Positions 32,476 through 44,770 of a stretch of DNA of 64,000 nt are shown one piece after another; positions within the stretch are counted from its first letter, which is position 1; the number at the start of each line of letters is the position of its first letter. The notes under the pieces are model-generated. The model ran no database searches. It saw only the letters and a list, made by a program, of their open reading frames with translations, and was not told where the DNA came from. The stretch is from Gnetum montanum. Its lineage: Eukaryota > Streptophyta > Gnetopsida > Gnetales > Gnetaceae. The translations under genes were made by a program, and so were the position numbers. The stretch covers positions 563,517 to 627,516 of the forward strand of contig MNCI01005810.1 of assembly GCA_015680685.1 (NCBI GenBank), written 5' to 3'.

Positions 32476-33730
32476 TGTACTGTCTGAAATCGTCTATCTC
32501 CGGCTGGAAGGAAACAGAGACCGAGGGATCACAGGACATGCACAGAAGATCCTACCTTCACCTAAGGATGAGCTAGAAGGAACGAAGGTAGAGTACCTTA
32601 GATGGTCCGCACACGGATCAAGCAAGGATTTCCCCAAACGTACACCGAGGTGCTATACGTTGGGTTATACGTAAATGGCGTAACGAGTGTAAATCAGAGC
32701 GTAAGCAGTGTAATTGATGTGAACAGAGCATAGACATAAACAAGTGTAAAAAAAATACATGCAAAAATTAATGCAAACTGTAAACAATTTTAGGATGAAA
32801 ATGTAACAATGGCATTTCAGAATGAGAGTACAATGCACTGGTCTAACGCAGTTGTGGATTGACACAAGGCAAATGAAAAGCCCCAGTGGATGCAAGGATG
32901 ATTGTTGGCTGGTTCACACTCTAGGCACAACGTAGAGGCTATATGCTCAGCGTACAGGGTTGTCCAGCGTACAAGGTTTTCTACTCTGGTTCTCAGCATC
33001 TCTGCTCTCTAGTCTGCTCTGGAATTTGCCAACCGACCTGGATCTCGTAAAAATTTGAGCTTTTATACAGGTTTTGACATTAGACTCGTGTTGGGTGACA
33101 CGTGGCGCATTGACCGAGTGCAAAAGTGTAAAATTTACAAGTGTACAATATGTTACATTTGCTGGGCGTATACACTGAGCGTATACACTGTATCAGGTGA
33201 GCATAGACTCTGGGCGTATACATTGGGTGTATACGCTGAATGTGCTGGGTGTATATGCTGGGCGTATACGCTGTGTGTGCTGGGCGTATACGCTGTGGAT
33301 ACTGGGCATATACGGTGGGCGCATACGCTAATGGTTGCTGCATTGTACCAAATCTTGCTCTGCAGTGCTGCTTCCATGCCATCTTTGAGGATTTCATGCT
33401 GGGCGTATACATCGGTTGTACCTGCTGGCTGTACATGTGAGGCATGTACACTGGGCGTACATGTGAGGGGTGTACGTTGGGCGTGTACGATGGGCGTATA
33501 CACTGTGAACTTCAGGCGTATATGCTGTGGATGTTGGGTGTATATGCTGTGGATGTGAACGTGAGCGTATACGCTGGGTGTATACGCTGGGAATGCATAC
33601 TTAGTGAAATTAAATATCTGATCTCTGAAGTTGCCATGTTTGATACCAAATGTAGCCATGGTTGTCTACGGGTTACAGTGACCTACTTCTTCTTGGAAAA
33701 GTACTAAGCTCAAAATTTTGTGATGTTACA
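32476..33730 (-). repeat. 5' LTR of element A
   Basis: Minus strand: starts TGTAACATCACAAAATTTTG at 33730 and ends ACAGTACA at 32476, followed by the PBS. The start differs slightly from the TGAAACACC of B, D and E. TATAAAA at 33061-33067 (minus). U3 (33165-33600) is packed with GGGCGTATACGCTG motifs. Length 1255 bp. The next 5 bp, ggaag (33731-33735), are the predicted target duplication. Confidence 0.88.
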
Positions 33731-36446
33731 GGAAGTACCGGGGGTACTACTTTCTCTCGACATCTCACCTACAAAATGCACCTCTCAGTTTTTAGGATGA
33801 GAAGGCTATGCAACTATCTTACGTGGGATAGGGGTTGTTGACGGAGTTGGCTCCCTAATGAAAGATGGAGCTAATGGTGTTAGCAAGTGGGATGGCGTGG
33901 TTCTGCTAACATGTGGCATGGGGGTAGATGCTTGGGGAGGGACTCTCAGGACAAATAGTTGCTACGAGATTTGATCAACTGCTAGTGATGTTGGTGCACT
34001 ATGCTGAGGCACACGGACCACAAATGGCTACTAGGGTAGTCTAGGACTACTATCAATGCTGATGGTGTTGATGACATAACCAACATTGTTGGCATTGAGG
34101 AGGTCAATGTAGACATGTAGAGATTGACTCTCAGGACGTATTGGATTACTTTCTTCTAACACCAGTTTTCCTTGATCAATCATCCTTTGAATGTCATCCT
34201 TCAATTTGACACAGTAATCTGTATTGTGACCATACTATTGATGGTAGTCACAAAATTGATCTAGTCTGAAACCCTTGGGAACTGGAGGCTCATTGGGCAA
34301 GGCCAACGAGGGGTTCCTAAGGAGTTCATAGTACAGCTGATGTTTCCTGGCTCCCTTCTCCAACATCTATTTGTGTTGGATGTACCCCCCTACCAGTTGC
34401 TGCTTCAGAAGATCTAAAGGCTTAATAGGTAGCGGGGTATACTTTGAGCAATCTTTACATTCAAAGTTCAATTTTGGTGGCATAGATGTCTCGGGTGCAG
34501 GTGCGGGAGGTTGTGATGTGTTACCCTGCTTGGTCGTGGGGTTAGCTACGGGTGCGGTCGATTTTTTTTGTTTTTTTTACCATTGTTATTAGGTTTCAGC
34601 TTGGCCTCATTTTCCACAATCGCCACTGTGGCTATTGTAGCCTTACCCTTGTCCTTCTTTGTGAAGGTGTTCTTGTAAGCAACATAGGCCGAGTCTTTTC
34701 TCACCTCAGCCACATCCTGAATACTCTTAGTCTGAGTGAAGGCCTGACTAAGAGTGCGAGGGCTAAGGTAGTATAGCTTAGACTTGATGAAGTCATTCAC
34801 TGCACCCTTAAAGATGGCCAAAAAGTGGGTCTCCGCGATGGGTTCATGGATTTCATTAAGGGTTGCACTCCAACGCTGGATGAACTTCTAGACCAGTTTA
34901 ACAGGGTCCTACTTCATGCTCATCAACTGATATAGCATGATTTCTTCCTTCAAGTTATACTTGAAACGCATCACAAACTGGGTTAGAAGCTCCTCCAGGG
35001 TTGATATGGAGGAGCATGGTAGGGCATGGTACCAATCCAAGGCCTTTCCAGCTAAGGACATGGCAAAAAATGTAGATAATGGTGTGTGGCCATTATTGTA
35101 GTAGAAGGGACTCAGACCTAAAGGTAACAAGATGTGCATTGGGATCCCCCTCCCCATTGTACTTTGTGAAGTAGGGGAGGGACATACTTGGGGGTAATGT
35201 TAGTGCAAGGAACATAGGGCTGATGGGGTCATCGTGGTAGAAGTCCATGACTTGTACCATGTCAAACCCAATAGCCTTGAGGCATTTTACCTCTTCAGTA
35301 AGCGTCTGGATAAGCTGGAATTCTTGATCCAGACCCGATGATGATGTAGATGGTTGGGGAACTGCCGAGGCAGCTCCCATCTATGGAGTGGTAGGGGCAA
35401 CAGTGTGATCCATTGGTGGTACCATTGGGGTGGCCCCCATGAATAGTGCTACTTGTGTTGTCCACCACTCGACAGGTGATGTTGTTGGGGTAGCAATCAT
35501 GGGTTGAGCTACAAGGTAGACGGTTTGGGTCACCAACGGAATAGACCATAGTCCCACGTCGAGTTGTAGCGTTTGCAGGATTTGGTGAGTCTGCTGGCGA
35601 ACGTGGTGAGACATCTATGATGGTAGCATAGTAGGGGGAGTAGTGATTGGTGTACACCATGTGGACGGGCTTGGGCCCACCACTGATGATGGGACAGGTG
35701 TAAATGTGGGAATGGAATTGAAAGCTATGTATGACTGTGAAGTAGGTATGATATGAACATTGGCAAGGTGGCTGTGATTGGTGTGTAATGCACTACAGGA
35801 ATGGACTGATGAATGGTTTGTGGAGCAATAGTAGCTGAAAACAAAACAGGGGAATAGGGGTGTTGATACACCGACGAGATGACATGGCTACCCATTGCAG
35901 ACATAATTGTGGGTTGCGAAAGCCTAGGTGTGATCATGAAGGAAGCAGCGACAGACAACCGGTTGGTCTAGAAAGACTAGGTAGGAGGGACGGTAACAAG
36001 GTTGGTTTGACCACCCCCATCGTATTGGAAATCAAGTTCCTCTTGTCCATCCTAGAAGGCCTCGTCATGGTTAGACGCTATGTCCTGATGCTCCCCAAGC
36101 CTAGCCAACTGAATCAGCTAGTCTAGAAGCCATTGATTCGTCTATGTTAAAAAAATGGAAGCGCTGGGAATGGGAACAAATTCCTTCCCATTGCAGTAAA
36201 CAAACTTGAAGCTATGTTTGTCTTCGAGTTCTTGCACATCCAAGGGTAGGTTTACGTACACCTTTGCACAGAGAAAGTTATAGCACTCATGTTGCTGGGC
36301 CAAAACCTTAGGCCCCGATTTTGGATCATGAGGGATCGACGTGGCCCCAGCCCTAGGCTGAGTGGTTGATTGGCACCAGTAATTCCTTGAATCGTGAAGG
36401 GAACCTTGAGGTTAGAGGTGTTAGCAGAAGTGCTTGGGGAAGTCAT
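33731..36446 (-). pseudogene. gag: Element F gag and linker, truncated by insertion of A
   Basis: Minus-strand gag of a related but diverged element, starting at ATG 36446 (MTSPSTSANTSNLKVPFTI). The Pro-rich region is at 35960-35300; the Gag core at about 35250-34909 (LTLPPSMSLPYFTKYNGEGDPN, MSLAGKALDWYHALP, RFKYNL); KGAVNDFIKSKLYYLSPRTL near 34800; the knuckle near 34240 (FCDYH); and the linker begins at 34190 with FVVRVP-type repeats near 34015. The sequence stops at 33731 where the LTR of A begins, so protease and pol of F are outside the window beyond A. Several stops and frameshifts. Confidence 0.8.
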
Positions 36447-36857
36447 TATTACGAAGCTTAAATGGTTTTGCGAGTGAGAAAAACAAGGAAATCAGAAAGC
36501 AATCAAAAGGCTTTATGTCTTGCTGGATTCCAAAGGAATTGTCAAAGTGGCTGATCTACACCACATAATGTGCAAACAACCGAAAAAGGATGTCATGTTT
36601 ATGCTAGTGCGTGATAGGGAACAGAACACGTGCAAGACTACTGTTAAAAAATGTGAGTCAACTTACAATCAGAGGCTTTATGTCCTATAGGGTTCTAGAA
36701 GAATCATCAAAGCGACCGATCTGCATGGCACGATGCATAAATAACCACAAATGGGTGTTAATTTTATGCTAATGCATATTAGGGTGCATAATGCTTACAG
36801 GACTATCGTAAAACATGGAAAGGGCACCAAAAGGCCCTCCTTCTAGCACTAGAAAAC
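36447..36857 (-). other. Gag leader and PBS of element F
   Basis: Non-coding leader. The PBS on the minus strand, TAGTGCTAGAAGGAGGG, is near 36833-36849, next to the LTR edge at 36858. No gene seen. Confidence 0.65.
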
Positions 36858-38823
36858 TGTAGCGACCAAAAATTTCGATGGCTGGAAAACACCGAGAGGT
36901 CATCGGTCGTGACAGTCTTAACCCAAGATCTGTGCAAGGGTCGTGCTAGATGAAACAGAAACGGGGCACCCTGAATGGTTTGGTTGATCAGACAGAGACT
37001 TAATCAGTGTTACTATAACCTTTTACAAATGTTTAATACAAAAGTAATGCTTATAACGTAAAATAAAATTTGTTGAATGCGAGAATGCGATAACAATGTA
37101 AAATGCAGTGATAAAGAGAAAAACAAAGTAGAAATTATGGAATGCACCATTTCAAATTTATGACTTTACTTTGCCAAGTGGATACAATTGGTTGTACAAC
37201 ACTAGGAAGCACAGAGATCCCAAAAGTAACCAGGACATTCAAAGTAAGCAAACAATGTGGTTGAACATGGACTCCAAAGTCAATAATGCCTAGATGTTAC
37301 AAAACCAACATGTTAACCAGATGCCAACTGAAAACAAGGGGGTTTGTTTTGCTAGCTACTAATAGAATTTGTTAACTGCTCAATTTTTCCGATTATGCTC
37401 TAAGGTGCTCAAAAATTGCCAACCCTTTGAGCATTGCTTGTCAGGGTATTTATAGTACCAAGAGCATGCAAAAGATGTGGTTTGGATGCCACATGTCCTA
37501 AGCCTGTGTTGATGTGTCTATGCTGCATGGACATGTAGGGCTGATTAACGAGCTTTCCATGCTATAATTACATTGTTAGAACTTGGAGATATGTGCCAAA
37601 GGTATAAACAGGTGCAGTGCATTGATGTAGCATAACTGCCCACCACGCTGTGCATAGCATGTGGCGTAGCGTAGCAACTTTCTATCCAAGGAGATGCATC
37701 GATGTAGCGTATCTGCTTGCTACGCTGTACCAGGCTTTTGAGTGTAGCATGTCCATGTAGCATAGCATCTTGCTACGCTATGCAGCATAGCATAGCGTAC
37801 CCACCAATTTCAGGCAGAAACTTGCATCGGGGCTTGTTGCATGTGCTAGAAACCTTTGAAGTGCTCTAACTAATTTTACATATTTACTACACTATGCTAC
37901 ACTATGTAGCATAGCATAGCATAGCAGCTAGCCTTAACTGCGAAAATGTTGACAATCTATAACTTTTGCTCTTTGTAATGTGAAACATGCGAGCTTACTG
38001 ATCTTGAACTTTGAGATTCCTTTTTTCACTACCGCAAAGTTGCTATGCTATGTAGTATAGCATAGCGTAGTAGCCAACATGGCATGCTTTTCACTAAATT
38101 TTCTGCTCTCTGGTGGAGGGAACCATTGTTGAAGGACTTAGAGCCAGAGAAGTAATTGGTTTCAAAGGACAAAGGTGCTAACTAAGTGCAATTGAAGTCA
38201 CTGAGTAAGCTGACCCTTCATGTCTTGCTCTCTCTATGATGTGCTACAATGTGCAGTGTAGCATAGTGTAGCACCTTATCTTGCAATGATTTATAGTTGA
38301 TTGCATGAACAACTATCTCCCAAAGCCTGCTACGCTACATAGCATAGCGTAGCGTAGCAAACTCCTTTGCTAGAAAAGTTGCCAAACTATTTCACGCATT
38401 TTGAGCACCACCGACAACTCTCTGCATTGTTTCTAAATAGGCTGTTAGCTAGATGAATTACCCAGCTAGAAAGCTTGCCAAGATGGACAGCCTAAACTTA
38501 GAGCATTCATTTCTTGTTGAAGTGACATGATGCTGCTTGAATCACGAAGACCTGGTGAAGCAAGAATGCCTTGAAAATTTAGGGTGTTTCAGTATGGTCT
38601 ACCATTAGTGCCTCTTTCATGCAAACTAGACTCATGGCTAGGTGCTATGTTGACTATGATGTATAGCATGGTAGGTAGGCTTCGAAGCAGCTTTGAAAGC
38701 ATTAGGACCTCTGGGGTGTCGTGTTGTCTACACGGTCCAACATGACACCACGCTTGAATAGATTCTTGCCAAAATTTTTAGACTATGTTGAATCATGAGA
38801 GTCCTGAAATTGATGGTATTTCA
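36858..38823 (-). repeat. LTR shared by elements F (as 5' LTR) and G (as 3' LTR)
   Basis: Minus-strand LTR starting TGAAATACCATC at 38823 and ending GGTCGCTACA at 36858, 1966 bp. A PBS and gag lie on its left (F); a PPT and 3' UTR lie on its right (G). TATAAATACC on the minus strand near 37445. Between 37600 and 38370 it carries many GCTACGCTATGC / TAGCATAGCGTAGC motifs. It is clearly related to, but strongly diverged from, 51516-53085. Confidence 0.72.
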
Positions 38824-38840
38824 ATGGCCCCTCTATGTTG
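38824..38840 (-). other. Polypurine tract of element G
   Basis: Minus strand CATAGAGGGGCCAT directly precedes the LTR start at 38823; same type as 23874-23886. Confidence 0.75.
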
Positions 38841-40601
38841 ATCTCTGGAGGATCTACCTGAGAGACGTCGATAAAAATTAAAAAACACCATGAAGAACAA
38901 GGTTCCAACGTCGCTCTTCAGTACCCACTTGGATGACTCTTTGCTATGTTTGAGAGTACTTGGAGAGCGATGTAAGATAGGGGAAAAGGAATGGATTCAG
39001 GAAAATAGGGTCAAGGAAGAAAGAATATAGAATGTGACATCATGAAAATTGTTGCCATAGTGTGATCCCTTGTCAGAATTCTTATGAGGGAGTCAGCACA
39101 CATGGGTTTCCTTCTCTTTGGAATTCAACATCTCATCAAAGTGCTTAGAGATGGTTGATCCATAGCTGAAACAATTGCAAAGTAGCTATCATGCCATTTG
39201 TTTTGGGCACTTGTATTTTTTTTATGCTCTTTGTTGAACACCCATTTTCATTCGAAGGCAACCTTGTCATCATTGTAGGATAGGTGTTTCCTCCCCTAGA
39301 TGAGTTCGTGTTAAATCCGTGTGGGGCTTTGACCTACCTACAGAGGCTTCCCATGGGGCAAGTTACATTACATCCATCATGGGCTTTATGGTTGGGCATG
39401 GGAGAGGGCTTTATGTGCATTGGAAAAACTTGCAAAGATGCTATTGGAGATTGTAAGTATAGGAAAGAGGAATTATGTTGGCCGAAGGGAGAATGGGGTA
39501 TGCACTCTCAAGTAGCTAGGCTAATCAATGTGGGTACATCAGAATAATGTAGTGTCTCGCTCTTCTGATGCAATGCATTTTTGAATGATGCCATCTTGGC
39601 TTTTATCCTAAAAAAATAACAAAGAAAAAACCAGAAGAACAACCATCGAGTGAAGTGAGGGAAAAGTCTTGTTTACTCAGGACACTGCCAGGGTGGCAAG
39701 TATTTTGTCTGATGTGTGTGATGTCCAAAGTAGGAAGGCTAGTGCAGGTTTTGGAAATGATAGGCCAAAAATTTTTAGTGACCCTCGTATAAATAAGAAC
39801 TGAAGAGGCTAGGAGCGATGATGATGCAAGTGCTCAAGAATCCCCACCAAAGGCAAGCATCATGAAATCCAACTGCAAGATGAGAAGCCTGACAGCTGAA
39901 TGCTTTTTTGAACTCTAATGATGGTGAGGGCTAGAGGATGACAGCATTGTGGCTAGGCCACAATAGTGCTGGGACTCCAAAAATAGGTGCTAACAATGAG
40001 AGCTATGACCAAGATGATTGAAAGTAGTATTAATAACTTCGGAAGGTCAACAAGATGTCAAACAACATCTCTAGAAGATTAGCAAGATGCCAAGGATGAT
40101 GATGCTACATGTGTCCCAGAGGGTTTTTCCTTGATGACGTGAACTTTATTCTGGAACTACAACATCCCACCCCATGTTGTCTAGAAACCCTAAAAATGTG
40201 CACACTCGCTTGTTCACAATATCACATGTGTAAGCTAGGAGGAATTGCACTACAAACCTAGTTTAAGGTCTTGGTAGACTATCGAATGTGCTAGTTTAAG
40301 GTCCTAGTAGACTGATGTACTAGTTTAAGGTCCCAACAGACTGCTGTGCTAGTTTAACATCATAGTGTATGGGGGATGGCTAATTTAAGGTCATAGCAGA
40401 CCATGTTGTGGGTGCCAGTTTTATGTTGTGGCCCAAAGATGTCTTGTGCTAGTTTAATGTCATAGCAGACATTCTATGCTAGTTTTACATCATGGCAGAT
40501 GATTTGTGCTAATTTATAGTCATAGTGGACTATCTATGCTAATTTTACATCATATCAGATGAATTTCTTACCTTGCTCCACATCCAGTGTAACCCTTCAT
40601 G
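38841..40601 (-). other. 3' UTR of element G, including AGTTTAAGGTC array at 40258-40560
   Basis: No coding signal. The part next to pol holds units such as CTAGTTTAAGGTCTTGGTAGAC and CTAGTTTTACATCATGGCAG; this is the same array position as 326-645 in A. The rest is unique-looking 3' UTR. Confidence 0.65.
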
Positions 40602-43600
40602 TTAAACGTAGTATGGCTTCAGGTACAAGTGGTTGACGGGATTCGAGAATTCGTTGCCCTCTACATCAACCAACTTGAATGCCCCATTTTCATAGGCTTT
40701 TGTGAATATGAAAGGGACTTCCTAGTTGGGTGAGAATTTTTTTCATAGGTTCATGAATGGCCTTGAGGACTAGATCCCCCTTTTTAATCGATCATTGGTA
40801 TAGATTGCAGTGATGTTTCTGTCATTGCTTGTCCTAGTACCATTCAATGCAGCCAAGTGTTTGGGTGTGCTCCTCCTCTATGGAGTCAAGATTAATGATC
40901 CTTGACTCATTATTTTGAGCCTCATCCATGAAATTTGAAAGGATCATTCGAAGTGATGGAACCTACAATTCAAGAGGTAACACTACTTCAGATTTGTATA
41001 CAAGACTGTATGGAGTCTTACCTGTAGCTGTTCCGCATGGTGTGCAGTAAGCCCAAAGCACATAGAGGATTTACTCATGCCATCACCTCTTACTACTACT
41101 AAGCATCTTTTTCAAAATTTTGATGATGACTTTATTGGTAACTTCTACTTGGTCATTATCTTGGGGGTAATATGGCGATGATAAAGAATGTTTGATACCA
41201 ACATTTTCACAAAAGGCTTTGGTTTCTGTGCTACTAAATTACAGCCTGTTGTTAGTCACAATAGTCGTGGGAAGGCCAATTCATGTCACTATGTTGTCTA
41301 GAATGAAGTTGCAAACTTGTTGGGACATGGTCTTTTTGAGGAGAATAGCTTCTACCCATTTTGTAAAGTATTCATTTGTGGATAATGAAACTATGCCCTG
41401 TAGAAGACTTAGGCGTGATGGGTCCTATGATATCCAGTCCCCAACATTAGAAAGGCCATGTGATTTGCATGGTATGTAGTTTAGTAGGTGACACATGTAT
41501 GAGGTTTCCATGGTGTTGACATATGTCACATGTTCTAACCTTGGCAATGCAATCACATTCTATGTAAGGCCAATAGTAGCCTAGATGTCTGATTTTTGCT
41601 ATCATAGCCATGGGAGCTATGTGCCCCCCACACAATCCCTCATGGACTTGATCCACAATTTTTTGTGTTTCATCCTCACTAACACAAGCTAGTAGTATCC
41701 CATCATAGGAGCATTTTCATAGAGTGTTATCTCCTACGAGGACATATTGCTTGGCTTGTTTTCATAGTGCATCCCTTTGGGTGGGTGTCAAGTTGTGTGG
41801 GGGTTCACCATGTTGGAGCTATGCTTTAATGTTGTCATACCATTCTTCAATATGCATTGTACTTATACATGCGATGTGCACCGTGTGAATGATGGGATCG
41901 GTTCATTCCACTATTAAAGCAAGTAAGGTAGCAAACATATGTGATGGAATTCTTAGTACTAATGTGGCTAATGCATCTGCTATAGTGTTTTCACTGTGAG
42001 GCACATGTTGGACGTCTAGGCTTATGAACTACTTTAGCAAGTGTTTGGAAAAATCATAGTAAGGTTGTAGATGTTGTGCTTTTCAAGCGTATACATTTGT
42101 TACTTGGTTAACAACTAGTTGCGAGTTACCTCAAATTGCTAAGCTTTGGATCCCAAACTCTAGGGCTACTAGAATTCTCCTAAGAAGACCTTTGTACTCC
42201 ACCACATTATTTGTGCAAAGGAATGTAAGGTGATATGCGAAAGGTCGAATATCCCTAGAGGGGAATGTGAGAATAATAGTAGCACTACTACTTTGTGTAG
42301 TTGAAGCCTTGTCTAAGTGCAGAATGGCTTTAAAGTCTATTAGTACTGGGCTTATGCTATTAACATGTTCATTAGGGAACTCGGGTTCTATCACTACCTG
42401 GTCATTGATAGGTGAGGTTGTAAGTTGCATAGCTATAGCTTGAGCTATTACAAATGGTTGTGCTACATAGTGTAGGTCAAACTCTGCGATTATGGCCTTC
42501 CATGAGGCTATCCTACTACTTTCGTATATGTTGGTTGTAATAGCCCGAAGTATGTTATTCTTGCAAATAATGTTTACCTAGCTATGGAACAAGTAATGCC
42601 TCCATTTCTTAAGTGCAAATAATAAAGTAAGATAGTTTTCTATACTTCGTTATATTTGGCTTCATAAGCTATCAAGGCATGGCTCAAGTAATAAATAGAG
42701 ATTTTGGAATCATCATTTCTCTTTTGGCAAAGCAAGGTTACAATAGATGTGTCTGATGTGGCAAGGTAAATGTAGAATGTCTTGTATCTCTGGGGAGGGT
42801 AAATAGTGGGAAGATGGGCTAGCTCTTTCTTTAAGCTATCAAAAGCTTCTTGACATTGGTTGGTCCATTCAAAGTTGACTCCCTTTTCTAGTAAGTGTTG
42901 CATTAGATGCAACTTGTCTATTAGCCTTGCAATGAACCTCCTTATGGATTTTACCATGCCCTGTAACCCACACAATTCCTTAAGGTTTGTAGGTGCTCCT
43001 AAGTTAACGATAGCTTTAACTTTATTAGGGTCTACACGTATCCCCATTTTCGACACTACAAAACCTAACATGCATCTGATTTTGAGTCTAAAAATGTACT
43101 TTCTAGGGTTGAGGCATAGTTCATGCATGTGACAATGTTGAAGAACCAAGTTTAGGTTGTTTGCATGGTTAGTAGCTTTCTCAGATTTGACAACTATATC
43201 TTCCACATAATCTTTTAGCTTTTCTACAAGATAATCACTAAAGATGTAGGTCATAGCCTACTAATATGTTACTCCTATGTTCTTTAGCCCAAAGGGCATC
43301 ATTATGTAGTAGAAGGTTCCCCAAGGGGTCATGAAAGTAGTTGCTAGCTAATGTTCTGAGTGTATGCATATTTGGTTATAACTTGAAAACCCATCCATAA
43401 AGGACAGTAAGGCATGATCGGCTGTAGTATTAATGAGTTGGTCAATGCTAGGCAATGGGAAGTCATCCTTGATCATATACAAATTCATATACCTCCTATT
43501 TTCTTAGAGATGAAAACAATGTTTGACATCCATTCTGAATAATCAACTGCTCAGATTAACATAGCCTGGTAAATTTTAGTGATTTTGATACGCACAGCTA

Positions 43601-44050
43601 AGGCGATGTCTGGTTTGATCTTGCGAGCCTTTTGTTTGACCACTTTGACACATGAGTCTAGTATGATATTATGTTGTATAATATGTGGGTCTAAGCCTAG
43701 CATATCTTTGTATGACCATGCAAACACTTTGACATTTTCATTAAGGACTCTAGAGATGCTTTATTTAACTTGTGACTCTAGTAACAAGCTAACTTTTAGT
43801 GTTCTTGCCTTCCCTTTGGATCTAGTCATGGGGATTTCAACAAGAGGGTCCTTAGTTATATCCCTAGCCTCTAATTCTAGGGCCTGGACTAGGTGTTTGG
43901 GCTAATCTAAGGGTATTTTTGAGGATGCTATGTAGGTGTCCCAAGAGGATCGTTCAAAGTCTACCAACTCTACATTCAAGCATCCTGTAAACTTGCCATG
44001 GGGCCCTACCAGTATTAAGGGTGAATGAAGATCATCATTGAAAGCCATTT
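40602..44050 (-). pseudogene. pol: Element G pol: RT, RNase H, archaic RNase H, integrase
   Basis: Minus-strand pol from ATG 44050 (MAFNDDLHSPLILVGPHG) to TAA 40602 (YLKPYYV). RT/thumb and RNase H 1 are open at 43254-42640, with the active site YVED and FYIYLATSDTSIVTLLCQK. The archaic RNase H is at 42430-42131 (LHLDKASTTQ, TNNVVEYKGLLRRI). The integrase HHCC block is at 41656-41447 (VHEGLCGGHIAPMAM, CDICQHHGN) and the core fragments lie at 41440-41190. Many stops. Here the codon before KARK (near 43635) is CAA, the state that is a stop in A and B. A TTATTATTGTAG string just upstream of the ATG looks like a splice acceptor. Confidence 0.85.
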
Positions 44051-44154
44051 TTTCAATCAACCTACAATAATAAGTAAACAAACCACATCAAGTGATACTT
44101 GCTTAAGATAGCAACATGTAAGGAATATATGCAAAGAAATGATGCAACATTAAA

Positions 44155-44360
44155 GAGTTGCTAGTTTAAGGTCTTAGTGGACTATAACCATGTAGAATTG
44201 TAAGTCAAGGTCACCAGTTTAAGGTTAAGGTCATAGTAGACTTTCACTGGGTTTAAAGTGTAAAGGGAATGCTAAAATTGCTAGTTTAAGGTTGTAGCAT
44301 GCCATAACCATGTAATGTTGTAAGTTAGAATTGCTAGTTTAAGGTCGTAGTAGACCGTCA
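44155..44360. repeat. CTAGTTTAAGGTC array between pol and antisense gene (G)
   Basis: Repeated GCTAGTTTAAGGTCTTAGTG-type units at about 50-bp spacing; matches the position of 4228-4375 in A. Confidence 0.7.
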
Positions 44361-44584
44361 TTGAGCCACATTGTGAAAAAAATCAAGTGAAAATTTTAGT
44401 TCATTTAGGTGCTACACTATAGCTACATGCTACACTGTAGTAGATCCATGCTATGCTGCAAGGGATAGGGGTGTTTCAGTCTACGCTACAGTAGACAGGG
44501 GCACTCCATGTCATGCATGGGATACGGAACATCCTGCGTTACATGCAAGCTAGGAAAGTAACAAGTGTTTTTAATTATGTAGGC

Positions 44585-44593
44585 TATAAATAG
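44585..44593 (+). promoter_or_regulatory. TATA box of the antisense accessory gene, element G
   Basis: GGCTATAAATAGGGG lies 178 bp upstream of the exon 1 ATG at 44771, the position equivalent to 4579-4587. Confidence 0.55.
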
Positions 44594-44770
44594 GGGATTA
44601 CCCCATAGTAATCTTGTCACTTTCACTATCAAAGCTAATACTTAGAGCATAGTGTGATTGAGCTGAGAGACAGCATAGCAGTCGTAGCGTAGCAGTCGAT
44701 ACACCTAAGTTCATGAGCAGGGCGATGGCATGTAGGAGCAAACATAGGCATCAGGGGCTTTCCAATGTAG

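Noticed and set aside
38575-38594. Alternative LTR start for F (TGAAACACCC on the minus strand at about 38594)
   Set aside because: No PPT follows it, whereas TGAAATACC at 38823 is next to a PPT, and homology with the LTR of G extends beyond 38594.
39284-39547. 87-codon plus-strand frame in the 3' UTR of G
   Set aside because: No match in other copies, no splice or promoter context, and it lies between PPT and the end of pol; likely chance.
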